DNA from: Diorhabda sublineata | Lineage: Eukaryota; Arthropoda; Insecta; Coleoptera; Chrysomelidae | Direction: 5' to 3' | Length of the DNA: 64,000 nucleotides | Assembly: GCF_026230105.1 (NCBI RefSeq) | Contig: NC_079474.1 | Span: 21,532,794-21,596,793, forward strand | In this document: positions 1 through 12,267 of the stretch, in pieces | How positions within the stretch are numbered: the stretch's first letter is position 1 | How the letters are laid out: every line of letters starts with the position of its first letter | Notes under the pieces: model-generated | What the model was told of the DNA's origin: nothing | Seen by the model: only the letters and a program-made list of their open reading frames with translations | Databases searched by the model: none | Translations under genes and position numbers: made by a program

Positions 1-299
1 TATTTTTCAAGTCTGCTCTATTGAGATGTTCAGGTTTACGTCTCTATTCACCTTTTAGGAAGTCTACATAAATAGTCAAATCCACGGTCTGTTTAAGTTC
101 CTATATGATAATAGATACTCGTATGTGCGTTCCTTTTTCCCTCTCTAACTGTATCCTTATAGGTTTCTAAGCGTTTCGTCGACTATCTCAAAAAGATAGA
201 GCAATAACGCATCATTTCTTGATATGGTAAAGAGAAAAAGCTACCATACAAAAGAAAGTGCTTTTTTATTAAGATGACGCACCTTCTCACACTTCTGTG

Positions 300-530
300 A
301 TCGCCATGGGAAATTCACGTTTTACATTCGAATTAGTTGACGTCTGCCCACTTTTTCCCAACCTCAGAGTTCCAATTTCAACAGAGAGATTTTCATCAGA
401 TCAGGACGTTATCGCTTACATACACGCCTATTTTGAAGAAAAATACCACAACTATTATTTTAAAAGTTTACAAAGGAAAGAGTATCGTCTTTTTTCTAGG
501 AAGGAAACTTTCTATATATCCCATTCGAGC
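300..530 (+). mobile_element. mariner transposase C-terminal relic
   Basis: The translation resembles the C-terminal end of mariner transposases. It has FELVD, then LFPNLR, then RFSSDQDVIAYIHAYFEE, then a tyrosine-rich stretch and a KEYR segment where the family usually has LEHRW. In intact mariners about ten residues (PPYSPDLAP-like, with the last catalytic Asp) lie between FELVD and LFPNL; here they are missing, so the copy carries a small internal deletion. No N-terminal part and no inverted end were found nearby. The reading frame closes at 545. It is a dead fragment, probably of the same broad mariner type as the relic at 52.5-53.2 kb. Confidence 0.7.
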
Positions 531-545
531 CTACCGTTACCATAA

Positions 546-3500
546 GGCAACACTTTCAGGTAGATGTTAAAATAAATACTAATGACAGAGTTTGTAAGCT
601 AGAAAGGTGAGAGATGTTCCATCTGATGTGCAAATGTAAATTGTTGCAGGAGTAATAAAAGCAGTTAACTTGTCCGACCTTCTGAAACTGCGAAACTAAG
701 GGTTTTTTGAAAATATGAATCCTAAGTTCAAACAAGTGAAGTTATTCTTACATAATATCATTCTTTATACTTGTATTCATAAATCTGACATAAGTACCAA
801 ATTAAAATGCAAACAATATTTTAAGAAAAAAAATTGTGCGAGTGTTACCATAACGATAGGAGATTAAACACTGTGATAATTCTATTTTCCGTTTCTTAGG
901 AAACGTTTTCTCTCCCTAAAGTGTTGAACATTATATACATATAATGATCATAATATAAAGCATAATGATGGAAGTATGCCCAAATATTATAGACGTTCTA
1001 ACGAGGACAAGAGACCAAACGTAAATACAAAGTACGAAAGTTGGAGAAGCTTCTAGTCCATTGCTAGTACTAAATGAAGTGTTTCATATAAAATGTATTC
1101 ACTGTATAATCTATACATTGAGAATTTGTTATCTTTGGTAGCGTTATTTTCATTTTTGGGTCAATTCGGGTCAATCAGCTATCATCATCACCATCATTTA
1201 ATTGTCTTGCGGTACCAGGGAAACTACAAACTTGATAATATGGTCCCAATAGCAGACAAGATCATTATGATCCACTGGCCAAAGTTGCAATAACACAATG
1301 TGTATAAGGGCGGAATCGATCAAATGGATCAGAATATAAGCCGTTACCATATAGGTAAGAAATGGTACAGGCCTTAAATTTCATGTTTACTAGACCTTGC
1401 TATGCAAAATAGCTGGTTACTGTTAAACAAAACGGAAGGAATAAAGGTCTCGCAACTTAAATTCGAAAGAGAAGTGTTCAATACCTATTTGAGCCAGTAA
1501 GCAAATAGCCAAATTTTTTATTTAATATAAACAATATAACAATGCGTTGAAAATACAATGCTGTTCTTTGTTCTTCTTTGTTCTTTGTTGAAGTTGAGAT
1601 TACTATATTAAAAATAAACTGTCCCAAAAATTATATCAAAAAATTTCATTTCACCTTTTTAGTAAAATTGTGTTTTTTGCTAGAGTGGAGATATGCCCAA
1701 ATAGGTATTACAATGCCTAGCGTTGTCATATGGCAACAGTAGATTCTAAAAAAACCGTAAGTTCACTAATATATTCATTTTTTAACAATTAGACAAATTA
1801 ATGGAGTAGTAAAGGACCGGAAAGAGTGGAAAATGGATAATAAAAACAAAACCATATTATTCTAAAGCAGAATACCTTTTTCTCATATTGGTGTTATTCC
1901 TGATAATGCATTGATAGTTTCAGCTTTTAATGTTATGTATTAATTAATAATTTTGGTAGTAATCAGATGAGGTAGGCACTATATTGCTAAACTATTATAT
2001 ATGAAACCCTATTTACAGAATTTAATTTATGGTCTTCTGTTACCATTTTTATATCTTAACATATGAGTATTTATCACAATAATTCCTATCACAGTTATTA
2101 TAAACTAATCTTGACCATAACATAGCTATTGAAATCTCGAGTCATTCACATTATCCTTCAACAATAAAACAAGATAAAATTTCATAAAGTTTACATGTTA
2201 ATTTATACGAGGCTGTTTCTAGGTATTGAGAACATAAAGAAAAAGTAAATGATTTTCATTAGTACGAGGGATCATCAGAAAGAATTTATATATTCCGGAT
2301 GAATTCTCTTCTCCCAGTGAAAATAGTAAAATTGGTTGAGGGGGGAGAATCTATAACCATGCAACATGTAGGAAAAGAGGTCACTCGTTTCATCAAGTAA
2401 ACAAGATGGCATCACTATAACAAGGATTGACCGACAAAAATCAACACTGAAAGGAAAAAAATGATAGACAGTTAACATATTTCTGATGTGTATTCCCGCT
2501 GAATTTAACGTGAACTATTATCATTCTGATGACAGTCACTTCATCGATCCTATTGTTAAGGAAACATGGATTGACATTGCGTTAAAAGAACACGTAATTT
2601 AGATTGGAAACTCTCCGAGTCACCAAAGACAAACAAATTGGAAGTTACATCATCTGCTGGCAAAGTTACGGCAACACTATTCTAGGAATCATATGGTATT
2701 ATTCTGACCTAGTGCTTGGAGGGTGGTCATAAAATAGCCGCATATCACTTTGGTATCATTTAGACAAGAAACATTCGGACACAAACGGTTGGACATATAC
2801 GCGCACTGATCTACAGAGAGCTCATATATTCAATGCTTAAAGTGTCCAATTTCTGACTTCATTTGAATCGTCGGGAAGTAAAATAACTCGTCGTTGTGGA
2901 CTCACTTTTCTCCATTTATCGATAAATTTTTAGTAACCAAATATATCACGCCGAATTAATTTTCTATTGTTGTTTGAGATTTAATATATAAAAGAGAGTG
3001 GGCTGACCAAAACATATTGTGGTTGATCAGAAGAATTTCCACTACATTTTGGTAACTACCAAGTCGACTAACCTCAAATAGAAAATACTCCATGAAATGT
3101 AAAAATATTACATTTTCTTAAATAAATAATTGATATGAAATCAACTCATTAAGCAAACTTAAATAGAAAGATGCCACGTCTTATTTATTCTTCGGATGAA
3201 TTCTCATGAACAAATATCACCTGCCTAAATCGACACGAAGTAAAAATTTGTTATTTAGATAAAAAGTATTGTAAAATTGGATAATTATACTAAAATGAAA
3301 GTTCTGCCCTTAGAATATAGGAAGGGAAAATCCCTCCTTGTCCTTTTCGTACACTATGTAGGAATAGTAAGTCTTAACTCCTAACAATAGGTTGAATTTT
3401 AATAGTTCTTAATTATTTCGTAAGCTTCTCGAACCACTTCCATTTTTGGTTTATTATATTGGTTAAACCTTATGACTGTTTAGGTATCTGTAACATCTAA

Positions 3501-3640
3501 CGAGTAGAGAATATTTTTCTTGGAATATTGTTTATCTTTTTTTAATATCAATGGTAATACCTAATTTTACAAGAACATGAGAATTTGTTTAAAAAAACGG
3601 TATTCTTAAAAAATTAATAAGCAATTATAAGTTTGACTTC
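546..3640. other. AT-rich stretch, no feature recognised
   Basis: Both strands were read and only short open frames were found (for example 1093-1293 plus and 2275-2478 minus). None resembles a known family. No terminal repeats or splice-like coding blocks were recognised. Confidence 0.6.
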
Positions 3641-3659
3641 TTTTTTTTTTTACTTTCTT

Positions 3660-3790
3660 CGTTCTCTGAGCAAATGGCTGTTTTACATGAGGTAGGTAGC
3701 TAGCCTTGCCTCACAACCCTCCTCTTTTATCCGGGCTTGGGACCGGCAACATGGTCGCTGAGCTACTCAATCCGCCCAACGGCCATACTT
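3660..3790 (-). mobile_element. possible LINE 5' segment, inverted
   Basis: This is a GC-richer island in AT-rich DNA. On the minus strand it contains the phrase CCGGTCCCAAGCCCGGATAA. From memory of arthropod repeats this resembles a stretch upstream of LINE endonuclease ORFs. It abuts the plus-strand LINE 3' end that begins at about 3790, so the pair lies head to head. The assignment rests on recognised wording of the repeat, not on a conserved protein domain, and could be wrong. Confidence 0.3.
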
Positions 3791-4107
3791 GCAGAGCGGA
3801 GACTGCAACTACTAAGCGGATTCTTAGAACGACCGAGATGAAGGAGCAATGAAATTAGAAGAATATGTAACGTTGCGGATATAGTGAGATGGGCCAGAAC
3901 TAAAAGAAGAGCATGGAGAGATCATGTCAATAGAATGGACGACGATCGACTGACGAAAATCGCGAAGGAAGAGAGGCCCAATACAAGTAGACCGCCTGGA
4001 AGACCACCAAAGCGCTGGTATGAGAGCTGGTCCTCGGAGTCACAGCTTAGGCTGCCTCTTTGAACACATAAGACTTAAAATAAGAAGAAGAAGAAGAAGA
4101 AGAAGAA
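3790..4107 (+). mobile_element. LINE 3' end (reverse transcriptase ORF C-terminus and tail)
   Basis: One frame (3854-4063) reads DIVRWARTKRRAWRDHVNRM followed by a segment with RPPGRPPKRWYESW, then stops. This is the characteristic C-terminal tail of reverse-transcriptase ORFs in a widespread arthropod non-LTR retrotransposon group. Just upstream, in another frame, CRAETATTKRILRTTEM matches the preceding part of the same tail, so a frameshift separates the two halves. After the stop there is a short 3' UTR and an (AAG)n tail, as expected for the 3' terminus of such LINEs. Only the last hundred or so codons remain, so the copy is 5'-truncated and dead. The clade (RTE-like or jockey-like) cannot be settled by eye. 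Confidence 0.85.
4081..4107 (+). repeat. (AAG)n LINE tail
   Basis: About eight AAG units close the LINE 3' UTR. Short trinucleotide tails are typical 3' ends of some non-LTR elements, so this probably marks the end of the insertion. Confidence 0.85.
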
Positions 4108-6467
4108 TTATAAGTTGTGAATTGTATGATATATTCAATTTATTATTAAGCTAGTTGTTCCCAATAATAATATAGAAAACATTTGAATGTAAGATTACCA
4201 CAAAACTTAATTGTAAACCCTGCGACAATACAATATATTTGAAGAGATATGAAAGATGTGCATTAATATCATATTCTATTTGAATTAAAGGACTCGACAA
4301 CTTTTTAATCAAACATCATTTTACCAAGAGTCACTTATTATTTAGTGAACCTAGACGTCGACTGACGAGGCTTAGCCGAAGCATTGTAATCACATTAATG
4401 AAGTCTTATACTCTGAGTAATATATTTTTTTCTTCGGGCGTACACATAACAAATGTAACAAAAAAAAAATTATGAAGCTTGTTTTTTAATAAATTTGTAT
4501 AAGATCATATAATTAGTGCGACTTCATAGAAATAAATATTTAAATACTGAAATTAGCTATTAGGATTGATTCCGGAGGTGTACATAGGTATAAGTATTAA
4601 AATAATAGTTTTTAGCCACTTGATTATGATGTCCGTAATAATGCGTTGCTGCAGGTTTCCATTATTATAATACTTGTTCAATAATAGAATACAATGATAG
4701 AATATTTCTATGGTTGGTGTAGTATAGAAAATGTTTTTTATATTTTAGAAACCTCGAATTTCCAGATTTAATTGAATGCTTGGTATAGATATCCGTGGAT
4801 ATTTTATGGTAGAGTGTAACCGCCTTGGACAGATGTTCCAATTACAATTTGAACATGATGTTTAACAAAACTTCGGCCTAACACGTTCTTTTACAATACA
4901 TTGAAATAATTAATATCTCCTAAAAAATTGGTTTGGCCAAAATGGTCTGTTATTTGGAGAAATATGCCAATTATGAATTGAGAAATGTCATTTGTTGATT
5001 TTGTTTTTTTTTAAATTGGCCTTGGAACTGATAAAAAAAACATAGTTTCCTCATTTCAATCCTTATATTCTTTTACCGTTTATACAGCAGTGTGTTTGAG
5101 TATAATAAGTATTCGCAGTATCATCTCAAGCATAAAATTACATTTTTTTTGTTAGTCCCGACATAAATTTGTTCACAAATTGTACCAGAATTCCATATAA
5201 AGACGTTAGTGGTTATAATTAACAATATTTGAATTTCTCGGCACATGGTCATGCTCATATGCTTAGGTTTTATGTGCTTCGTATAAACAATTTATTATAC
5301 CTATATTGTAGCTCATCACCAACTAATATAAATTCATAATACTGTTACTTGGGAGAAAAATGTGCGTAAATAGCCTCACAAATTAACAAATCTCTATTTT
5401 GCATTATTTATATTGAAATTAATTAATTCCGTATCCATTCTAATATTGTTATTAGGTTTCTATAGGCACACACGAATGAACTATCTATACATTGGAATGT
5501 AAAGTCTTCTAATTTCATTTCAGCTAATATTTCAATTTATTTTATGTCTAATATAGAGTCCGCCTCTGCCGGCGCTAGTCCATTGAAAATACAAAAGCTA
5601 CGACTTTTGTATGGAATTATAAGACGTGGGAACTTATTTACTCACACTGTGGGGTAACTGAATTAATTGTTGTTTTTTTGTTGCCCACGCATTAGTATAA
5701 TATTGTGAGAAGCCTACCAGGACATTTAATTATGGACTAATAGTCCAGTTATTTCATCATAAAAAAATTCTCAACATCGGAAAAATAGCCGATTTATAGT
5801 AGGTATACATATTTTTTGGCGTGCTAGAAGCTCATGCTTCAGTTATGCTTCTATTATATTATCATTTAAGAGCATGATATTTGCAAAACTATTTACTGAG
5901 AACTTTCTTTAATTTAATTTAACTTATTTTAATTTTTTAATTTTTTTTGATAAATCTATTCAATTTCAATACTCATTACCTTTGTGTGTTATTAGATATA
6001 TTATACTCAAATTATTATATATCTTAAATTATAATGATTTAGTAGATTTCAAGTAGAAGAAAAACTCTACTTTATTTATGATTTAAATTCTCTCCTTCCT
6101 CATTACGATTTTCCGGATGTTTGGGAATGAATATTTTATTCTGACCTAATACTAATACATGTCGTCAAAGTTTTTTAATTTGATAATAGATACTATTTGT
6201 ATGCTTATTGGCTGCCGAAATAATAAACAAATTTTTTAATTAATTCATAAAATGATTAGATCGAAGATGATCGATATCTTGTTCAAATTTTTCAGCAATG
6301 TATAACACAAATACGATGAAAATGACATACTATTTCAATTGTTAGACAGATTGTAGGAAAACTAAAGCTAGTTCGGCGAAATTGGCAAGATAAAATTGAA
6401 ATATGTTTAATATAAAGTCTGTAATGAAATTATTACTGGTCAGTAAATAACTTTTAAATTTTTTTCT
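4108..6467. other. AT-rich stretch, no feature recognised
   Basis: No open frame of note and no recognisable transposon motif. A small perfect hairpin (9-bp arms, 6-nt loop) lies at 5589-5612 in a locally GC-richer patch. Confidence 0.6.
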
Positions 6468-7693
6468 TTAACCCTTTAGCTGCAACTCTACTGAAATTTT
6501 TATCCGATCCAAAGGTACGTATGTGTGGGTCAGTGGAAAACTGGTCGGAAACAATATAAAATAAAGTAGTACATTTAATAATTCAAATTAATTTAAAATA
6601 TTTCTTGCCAACGTACGTTTTTCACTTTTATTTGTATTCTGTTCCATATATTTCTTTTAGCTTCAGCATTTTCTAATTTCTTACCGGCAGTTTATTTGTC
6701 GTTTTTTTATGATGAGCCTATTTTATAATTAATTCCTGCGTCTCGTTATCCACTTTGATGAAGCATTATTTATAAATATTTATACTTTTCATTGTTCTGC
6801 ATCGATATTCGTTTTCCATATTTCCAGTCTTTTGGTTTTATTGGCGTTAATTTTCATGTTGTCTTATTCCCTATCTTTATATTTTCCTGTAATAGCTTCC
6901 TGCTATTAATAATAAATAGTCTATGAAAATCCCTTTAGCTATCTTGACACTTTCTAGATATCATGATCCAACGAATTTCAATCTATTTTCTGTTCCCTAT
7001 TCTGAATGATGTTGTCCATTTGTTGAACAGTGCTGGACATAGTCCTCTGTCTTACTATAATTATTATATAGTCGACTGATTTGGTTTTACCATATATTGT
7101 TAAAAACATGAATTTATTGTATATAATTTTAATGGTATTTCCTCTCCTTCCAGCCATTAAAAAAGTTTATTATTATATTTACATTACTATTTTTGGTACT
7201 AGTAATATTTAACTCACATAAGTCTAATAAATTTCGAAAATTTTCAATCACTGTTATAAAAATACTACAAAACTCATTTTAGACTACTTCTTTCATGTAA
7301 AAGACATTCAAAATCACATGATACACACAATTCATGAAATTCTTATTTAACTTTGTTTTGTTTGGAATCGCAATTACACTATGAAAAAATTCAACCCTCC
7401 AAATACTATAATTTATCCTTCAAGTTTCTAGTATACGAAGAATTGAATAGCAAACTCATTTTCTTTTCTCTAATTTTTAGCTAGAACGACTTGTGCTTCA
7501 TTTATTTGTTAGATAAGGTGAAAGTATTTCATTCAGGCCGTAAAACAATTGAAAGCTTGTTCTAATTTAGTGAGCGCTGTGACAATAATTGTATTAATGT
7601 ATTTTAATAGAGAATAACGAGGATAAGGCGTTGACATTAAGCAATTGAGAATTAGCACTTTTCGTGCTCCTATGTCGAATGTTAAAGGGTTAA
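6468..7693. mobile_element. TTAA-bounded piggyBac-type non-autonomous element (candidate)
   Basis: The left end reads TTAACCCTTTAGC (6468-6480). The right end, read on the minus strand from 7693, is TTAACCCTTTAAC. These are inverted and differ at one position. TTAA target sites followed by CCCTTT-type termini are the hallmark of piggyBac-superfamily elements. Inside the right end lies a small hairpin (GCAC, four to five bases, GTGC). The 1.2-kb interior has no transposase remnant that I can recognise, so if the call is right it is a deletion derivative or MITE. A second piggyBac-type element begins about 1 kb downstream. Chance cannot be excluded because the matching ends are only 13 bp. Confidence 0.5.
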
Positions 7694-7940
7694 TTGGTCA
7701 TTTTACTATTAAACTACATTAATGTTGATATCTAAAAGGTGAACTTTCCGGTCATTATTAATCATGTAATTAATACATACGACAGTAGGAATTGTTGTTG
7801 TATAGTGAAATTATTCAGCTCTGAGATAAAATATGCTGTTTTTATAATTGTTTCATGTTGATGAATAATATTAAATGGTTCCACAGATTGTATTATTCGT
7901 CAGAATTTCAAGATTCAAAAAAAAAGGATCTAAATGAAAT

Positions 7941-8132
7941 TTATGCTGCTTTTTTCCAACTCTTTTTGTTCACTGCTGCATTGCGTCAGTTCGCTATCTC
8001 TAACTTTTGTAAGTCTTCCTTACATGCATCTAGCCATTTTCTACGTGGACGCCTTCTTCATCTTTCTGCACCTTCTCCACGTATTAAGACTCTTTTCACC
8101 CACCTGTTTTCTTCCATTTTCGCTATATATCG

Positions 8133-8226
<94 letters not shown>

Positions 8227-8397
8227 CCCTTACTCTATAATCGATCTCTGCCTACCCATATAACCTTCTAATCACTGCATTCATTCTTCTTCTCCATCCA
8301 TCTTGTCCCACTCGTATCCCTTCGTTCCCTTCACTTGTTTCCGTCACTCGCAGGTATTCAAACTTTTGTACTCTATCGAACCGGAACTCCTGCATAC
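7941..8397 (-). mobile_element. LINE reverse transcriptase C-terminal fragment, split by a microsatellite
   Basis: On the minus strand, 8395 to about 8225 reads FDRVQKFEYLRVTETSEGNE and on to NAVIRR, the post-RT segment where LINEs have KFEYLGV. A TA microsatellite follows, then 8110 to 7941 reads RRRPRRKWLDACKEDLQKLE, a segment ending KSWKKAA and a stop. RPRRKW near the C-terminus is typical of another arthropod LINE group, different from the GRPPKRW type elsewhere in this window. Two in-frame stops and the microsatellite show it is dead. Nothing of the RT core or endonuclease is attached. Confidence 0.8.
8133..8224. repeat. (TA)n microsatellite
   Basis: About 90 bp of uninterrupted TA dinucleotides. 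It lies inside a LINE fragment, splitting its C-terminal coding region, so it expanded after or at insertion. The long tyrosine-isoleucine open frames here are artefacts of the repeat. Confidence 0.97.
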
Positions 8398-8738
8398 ACA
8401 ATTTCTAAATAGTTGTTAATTATTTTGTCCACTCTCAAAATCCTTTCAAACATTCCAAAAATTTTGCGCCGGACCTCCCAAATCTTCCAAAGCTCGCTAC
8501 TATGTTGTACAAATAATTGATATTAGCTGTTAGAATAAGAAGAAATCTAGAGTCATTGGGTCGGATGATAGTTATGGCCATTTATCGCGCATCTTCTACC
8601 AACCCATCTGCCCATAACCACTGTCTAATTGGAAAAAATGATGTGTCGAGCTTCATCTTGTTGAAAACAAGATCTTCTTGCAAAATCGTGTTACCATCAG
8701 TTTCAACTCGATTTTTCGAACTAGTTATTAAGTACTAC

Positions 8739-10446
8739 GTAACTCTTTCAGTCACGCTTCTACGTTACGAAAGTTTTGAGCATGTGTTTTCTTTTAGCAT
8801 CATTTAGCTCTAAAATTTCACATAAACTTGGGGGGAAAAATCTAGGTTTAAAGCTTTCATGGAATGAGGTGGTTAGTAATGCTAAGCGCCATGACTATTG
8901 ATACAAATAAAACTGTTATGATTATGTGTGCTAGGTATCAATGTAATAATTTCTAATTAACATTCCCACAAGCAAAACTATTCAAAAATTCATTTTTATG
9001 AAAATATGAAAAACATTTTTTACGTCTGCGTTAACTAAGTGGCACTTTCCATGTATTCCGATGCCACATAGTTCGGACTGGAGACACCTTAGTGCTTGTA
9101 GCATCTTCTTGAAGTGGTCTTTTCAGATTGATGGATACTGCATTCGAGACGAATTTCTTGGGGGACTATCGATTTTTGACGTTTGATAATTGGAGGATCT
9201 AGAGAAGAAGCTGCGGAACTCCCGTTGCTGCTACTTGCTGATTTAGGCCACTATTTAACATATGCAGGCACCAATAGTATACATCTAGTATACACATATT
9301 TTAGTTAGCATGCTTAGATCCGGGCGTAAAGAAGACTGTAGTTCCATATAAATTAAAAAGGCATTGACAACACAACTATCAAGATAGTGTAAAACATCCT
9401 TTGCTACCATTTGTGAGATTTTCTGTCAACATTATGACTTTCTTTTAGTTGATCAAATTTATCGACAAAATTAATGAAAGTATTGTAATATAAGACTGGC
9501 TCTGAACAGTACTCTGAAATTTATTTTTGTATTATTAACTCGGTAATCATGTTAACCTCTTCGTAAATGCTTTTCTTCTTTAGTGTCGGCAAAAACTGTT
9601 GGAATCCACTATTCCACGGGCTAAGATATTCTTTACAACTTCACTAATCGGGTCAGTTTCTACGTTAGTACCCTATTTACAGTTTGTCATAATCTGGGAT
9701 ATTTCTGTTGAGAATTACACTACTATCATTTACGTACAAGTTATTCAATAGCCAATTAAATCGGTTGAAGCTCGTGAACTTCGAAACATGTAAATCAGGT
9801 GCTGAAAACCAAGAATCTCTGTAGTTCGGCAATTTTTACACACCCATCACCAATTTTAAGGCAATAAAAACTCTTGATCTCTTCATTTGTGGTAGGTGTA
9901 AAAGACTTAGTTTGATGTTCGATGTTGGGCTCTGTGGAATTGAGAAACTAAACAAGATAAAGGGAGGTCATCATGAATCACCTAACACCATCGAATTGGA
10001 CTGATCTTCTCTATTTTCTTCGCCATCCTCATCGCCACAAATAATTTCGTTATATGAAGGAATATCCTATAACAAGTATTCTGCAATTTCTCTATCTGCG
10101 CGAATGACGCGACATACTAAAACAAAACTAAAAAGATATTAGCATTTATTTTTAAAAGCTTCTTGTACTCTCATCAGTTACGGTGGTAAGTTAGCTAACC
10201 ACTTTATTTTTGTTGTCATTAAGCATGAAAAATCTAGAAGCTAAAAGTTTTTTATGTAAATACGAAAAAGAAGATGACATGACATGTTATTCATTTAAAT
10301 AAACTGCCAATCGTTCGCATTGTCACTTGTCACGCGTAGTCAGTACGTTCATGATTCAACCATTTGCCGCTAGATGTCGTTGATTTCATTATGAAAAATC
10401 ATAAAAGGTGGTTAGTTACACTAACCACTAAGACTGAAAGAGTTAA
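8739..10446. mobile_element. piggyBac-like transposon with both inverted ends
   Basis: The 14-bp sequence TAACTCTTTCAGTC is present at 8740-8753 and as a perfect inverted copy at 10432-10445. At the right end it forms TTAA (10443-10446). At the left end the target site is GTAA, one change from TTAA. Inside both ends are copies of GTGGTTAG: at 8869-8890 on the left, and as the palindrome GTGGTTAG-5 nt-CTAACCAC at 10408-10428 on the right, with a further related palindrome at 10183-10202. The element is about 1.7 kb and carries a decayed piggyBac-type transposase frame on the minus strand. It is non-functional, but its boundaries are well defined. Confidence 0.8.
9031..10115 (-). pseudogene. 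piggyBac-like transposase, degenerate
   Basis: The family catalyses TTAA-specific cut-and-paste transposition with a DDD RNase H-like core and a C-terminal cysteine-rich domain. Reading minus: ATG at 10115, an acidic N-terminal part (CGDEDGEENREDQSNS), then TNEEIKSF and FTSFNRFNWLLNNLYVND, matching the N-terminal half of PB transposases. After a gap comes FVDKFDQLKESHNVDRKSHK then W (about 9470-9395), the signature GVD-DQ-Y-RKSKKWW region. The tail has a segment like RTMWHRNTWKVPL (9077-9034) where functional proteins have paired cysteines; those cysteines are mutated. The frame has many stops and shifts. At 1.1 kb it is well short of the roughly 1.7 kb of a full transposase, and most of the central catalytic domain is missing. 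Confidence 0.75.
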
Positions 10447-12267
10447 CTGTAGTGTTGTAGGAGATTCTGCAGGAAGGAAGCTAAGATTTCAACCAAACCA
10501 TGATGATTATTTCTTCTTTTGATAGTAACTGATCCGTTTCAGTAAACTAATACTAGGATATATTTTTGGTTCACATTATTATACGCATAAATTTCATTGA
10601 ATATTGTTGACGTAAGAATAAATTCAGTTCTTTGTTGAACCGTAAACACCATTATAAAAAAACTAAATGCACAACGTTCAGCAATTTGACGATGAATTAA
10701 TTTTGGCTACAAAAAATGGTTTTAGGAATAACAAACGGAGAATGTTTTAAGAAACGTCTTGAAAATGCTAATCTATTTTTTCCACTACACTAGAAAGTGT
10801 AGAAGAAGAAGAATTATGCAATACTACTTTTCATATACGTTTCCAGAAGTTGCGTCGACTACCGCTAGAATCTTAAAGGAGAAAACAACTAGTTTCTTAG
10901 AACGAACATTAAAGTATATCTCCTCCGAAGAACGAAATGTCCTTAACCTTTTTTGATAATTACTTTCCTAATGGGTCGCATTTGCAACGAAACGGACTTT
11001 ATCGCTGGTTTCAATTTTATTGCATTTCATCGGAGCGACTCATTCACCTCTTGTTTGGAGTCTCTCTGCCTTCTTATTTTCAATTGCGAACCATCCGTCA
11101 GGTAAAACCGTACCGTAATCACCGTTAATATGGAATTAATTTTTGCTGATATATGAGATGTATTTAACACATAAAAAAATATGATAAATACTATTAATCT
11201 CGAAAATTATTTCGAATTTTGATAAATCGTGGTTATGGTCTGCCGTTCCGCAAAGGAGGAAACAATTACTTTCCTGACTACTACGAATATGAATATCAGA
11301 ATATCATCTGTCTCTTTCATATGAATATTCCCCTGAAAAACATCATGATTTTAAATCTAAAACTAAAACAACTCTGATTTCCCCATTAATTATCAGAATT
11401 CTGATATTTATTCGCGCAATTGTCCACATAATTAATATTTTTAAAACTATCTATAGCCATTATGAACAAAAATGAGTGCGAAGAAAATTGGAACATTTTT
11501 TCAAGAAATGTTGAAGAATGACGTATTGAATCAATCGAAACATAACTATGATTCAATTTAAAGAGTAGGTACACATACAGGATTGATTATATTATAAAGA
11601 TACAATAAAATTCTTACTCTACTTATATGCAAGATATTTTTTATCGTGTATAATTAATGAAATTATTAATTAGACTATTCAAATAAAAAAAATATTGATG
11701 AATAATTCTCGTTTATTATAAGGAAATATTTGGAAATGCGCAGTCGTATTTCTAGGTTATTTCAGTTCATCGATCCAGCAAACTCCGATTACCAATGTCT
11801 AATTCAAAAAAAATTAAGAACTTCTACCGATACCTCATATTCTTATTGTATTCATCCTTATCCGAGAAATTAAATACCCGCCACTGTAACGTAGTCAGAG
11901 CAGACCAAAAGAGACCACCGACACTACAACTTGTTCACCCAAGTCGAAGAGGTCAGACTTAAGGCTGTTATTCTGACCTTGTATGCAAGTTCATTTCCTT
12001 AGATAGAGCTACAAACTTAGTAACATTATTGATCTCGATATCGATAATATGAATATATATTTTATACACTGATATAAAACTTGTAGTTGAAATATTAGTA
12101 AAATTGGATATATATTATTTGTGACTATGAATTTGAAAATCAGTAAAATTGAAAAGTATGTCTTCCATTGCTCGAATGAAATGAAAAATAAGCAAAGATA
12201 GCAATTGCAGCACTGAATCTAATGGAATTATACAGGTATGATTAGTATAATATTATAATTTGATTGA
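10447..12267. other. no gene recognised
   Basis: The stretch has short open frames at 10759-10956 and 10937-11128 (plus) and 11386-11574 (minus) with no recognisable similarity. The 10.83-11.13 kb part is somewhat less AT-rich than its surroundings, but neither strand gives a family I know. Confidence 0.5.

Noticed and set aside
7855..8271. 138-codon open frame rich in Tyr-Ile
   Set aside because: It is a readthrough of the TA microsatellite and the antisense of a LINE fragment.
10937..11128. Open frame ending near CAG|GTAAAA
   Set aside because: A single donor-like site without an acceptor or recognisable protein; no support as an exon.
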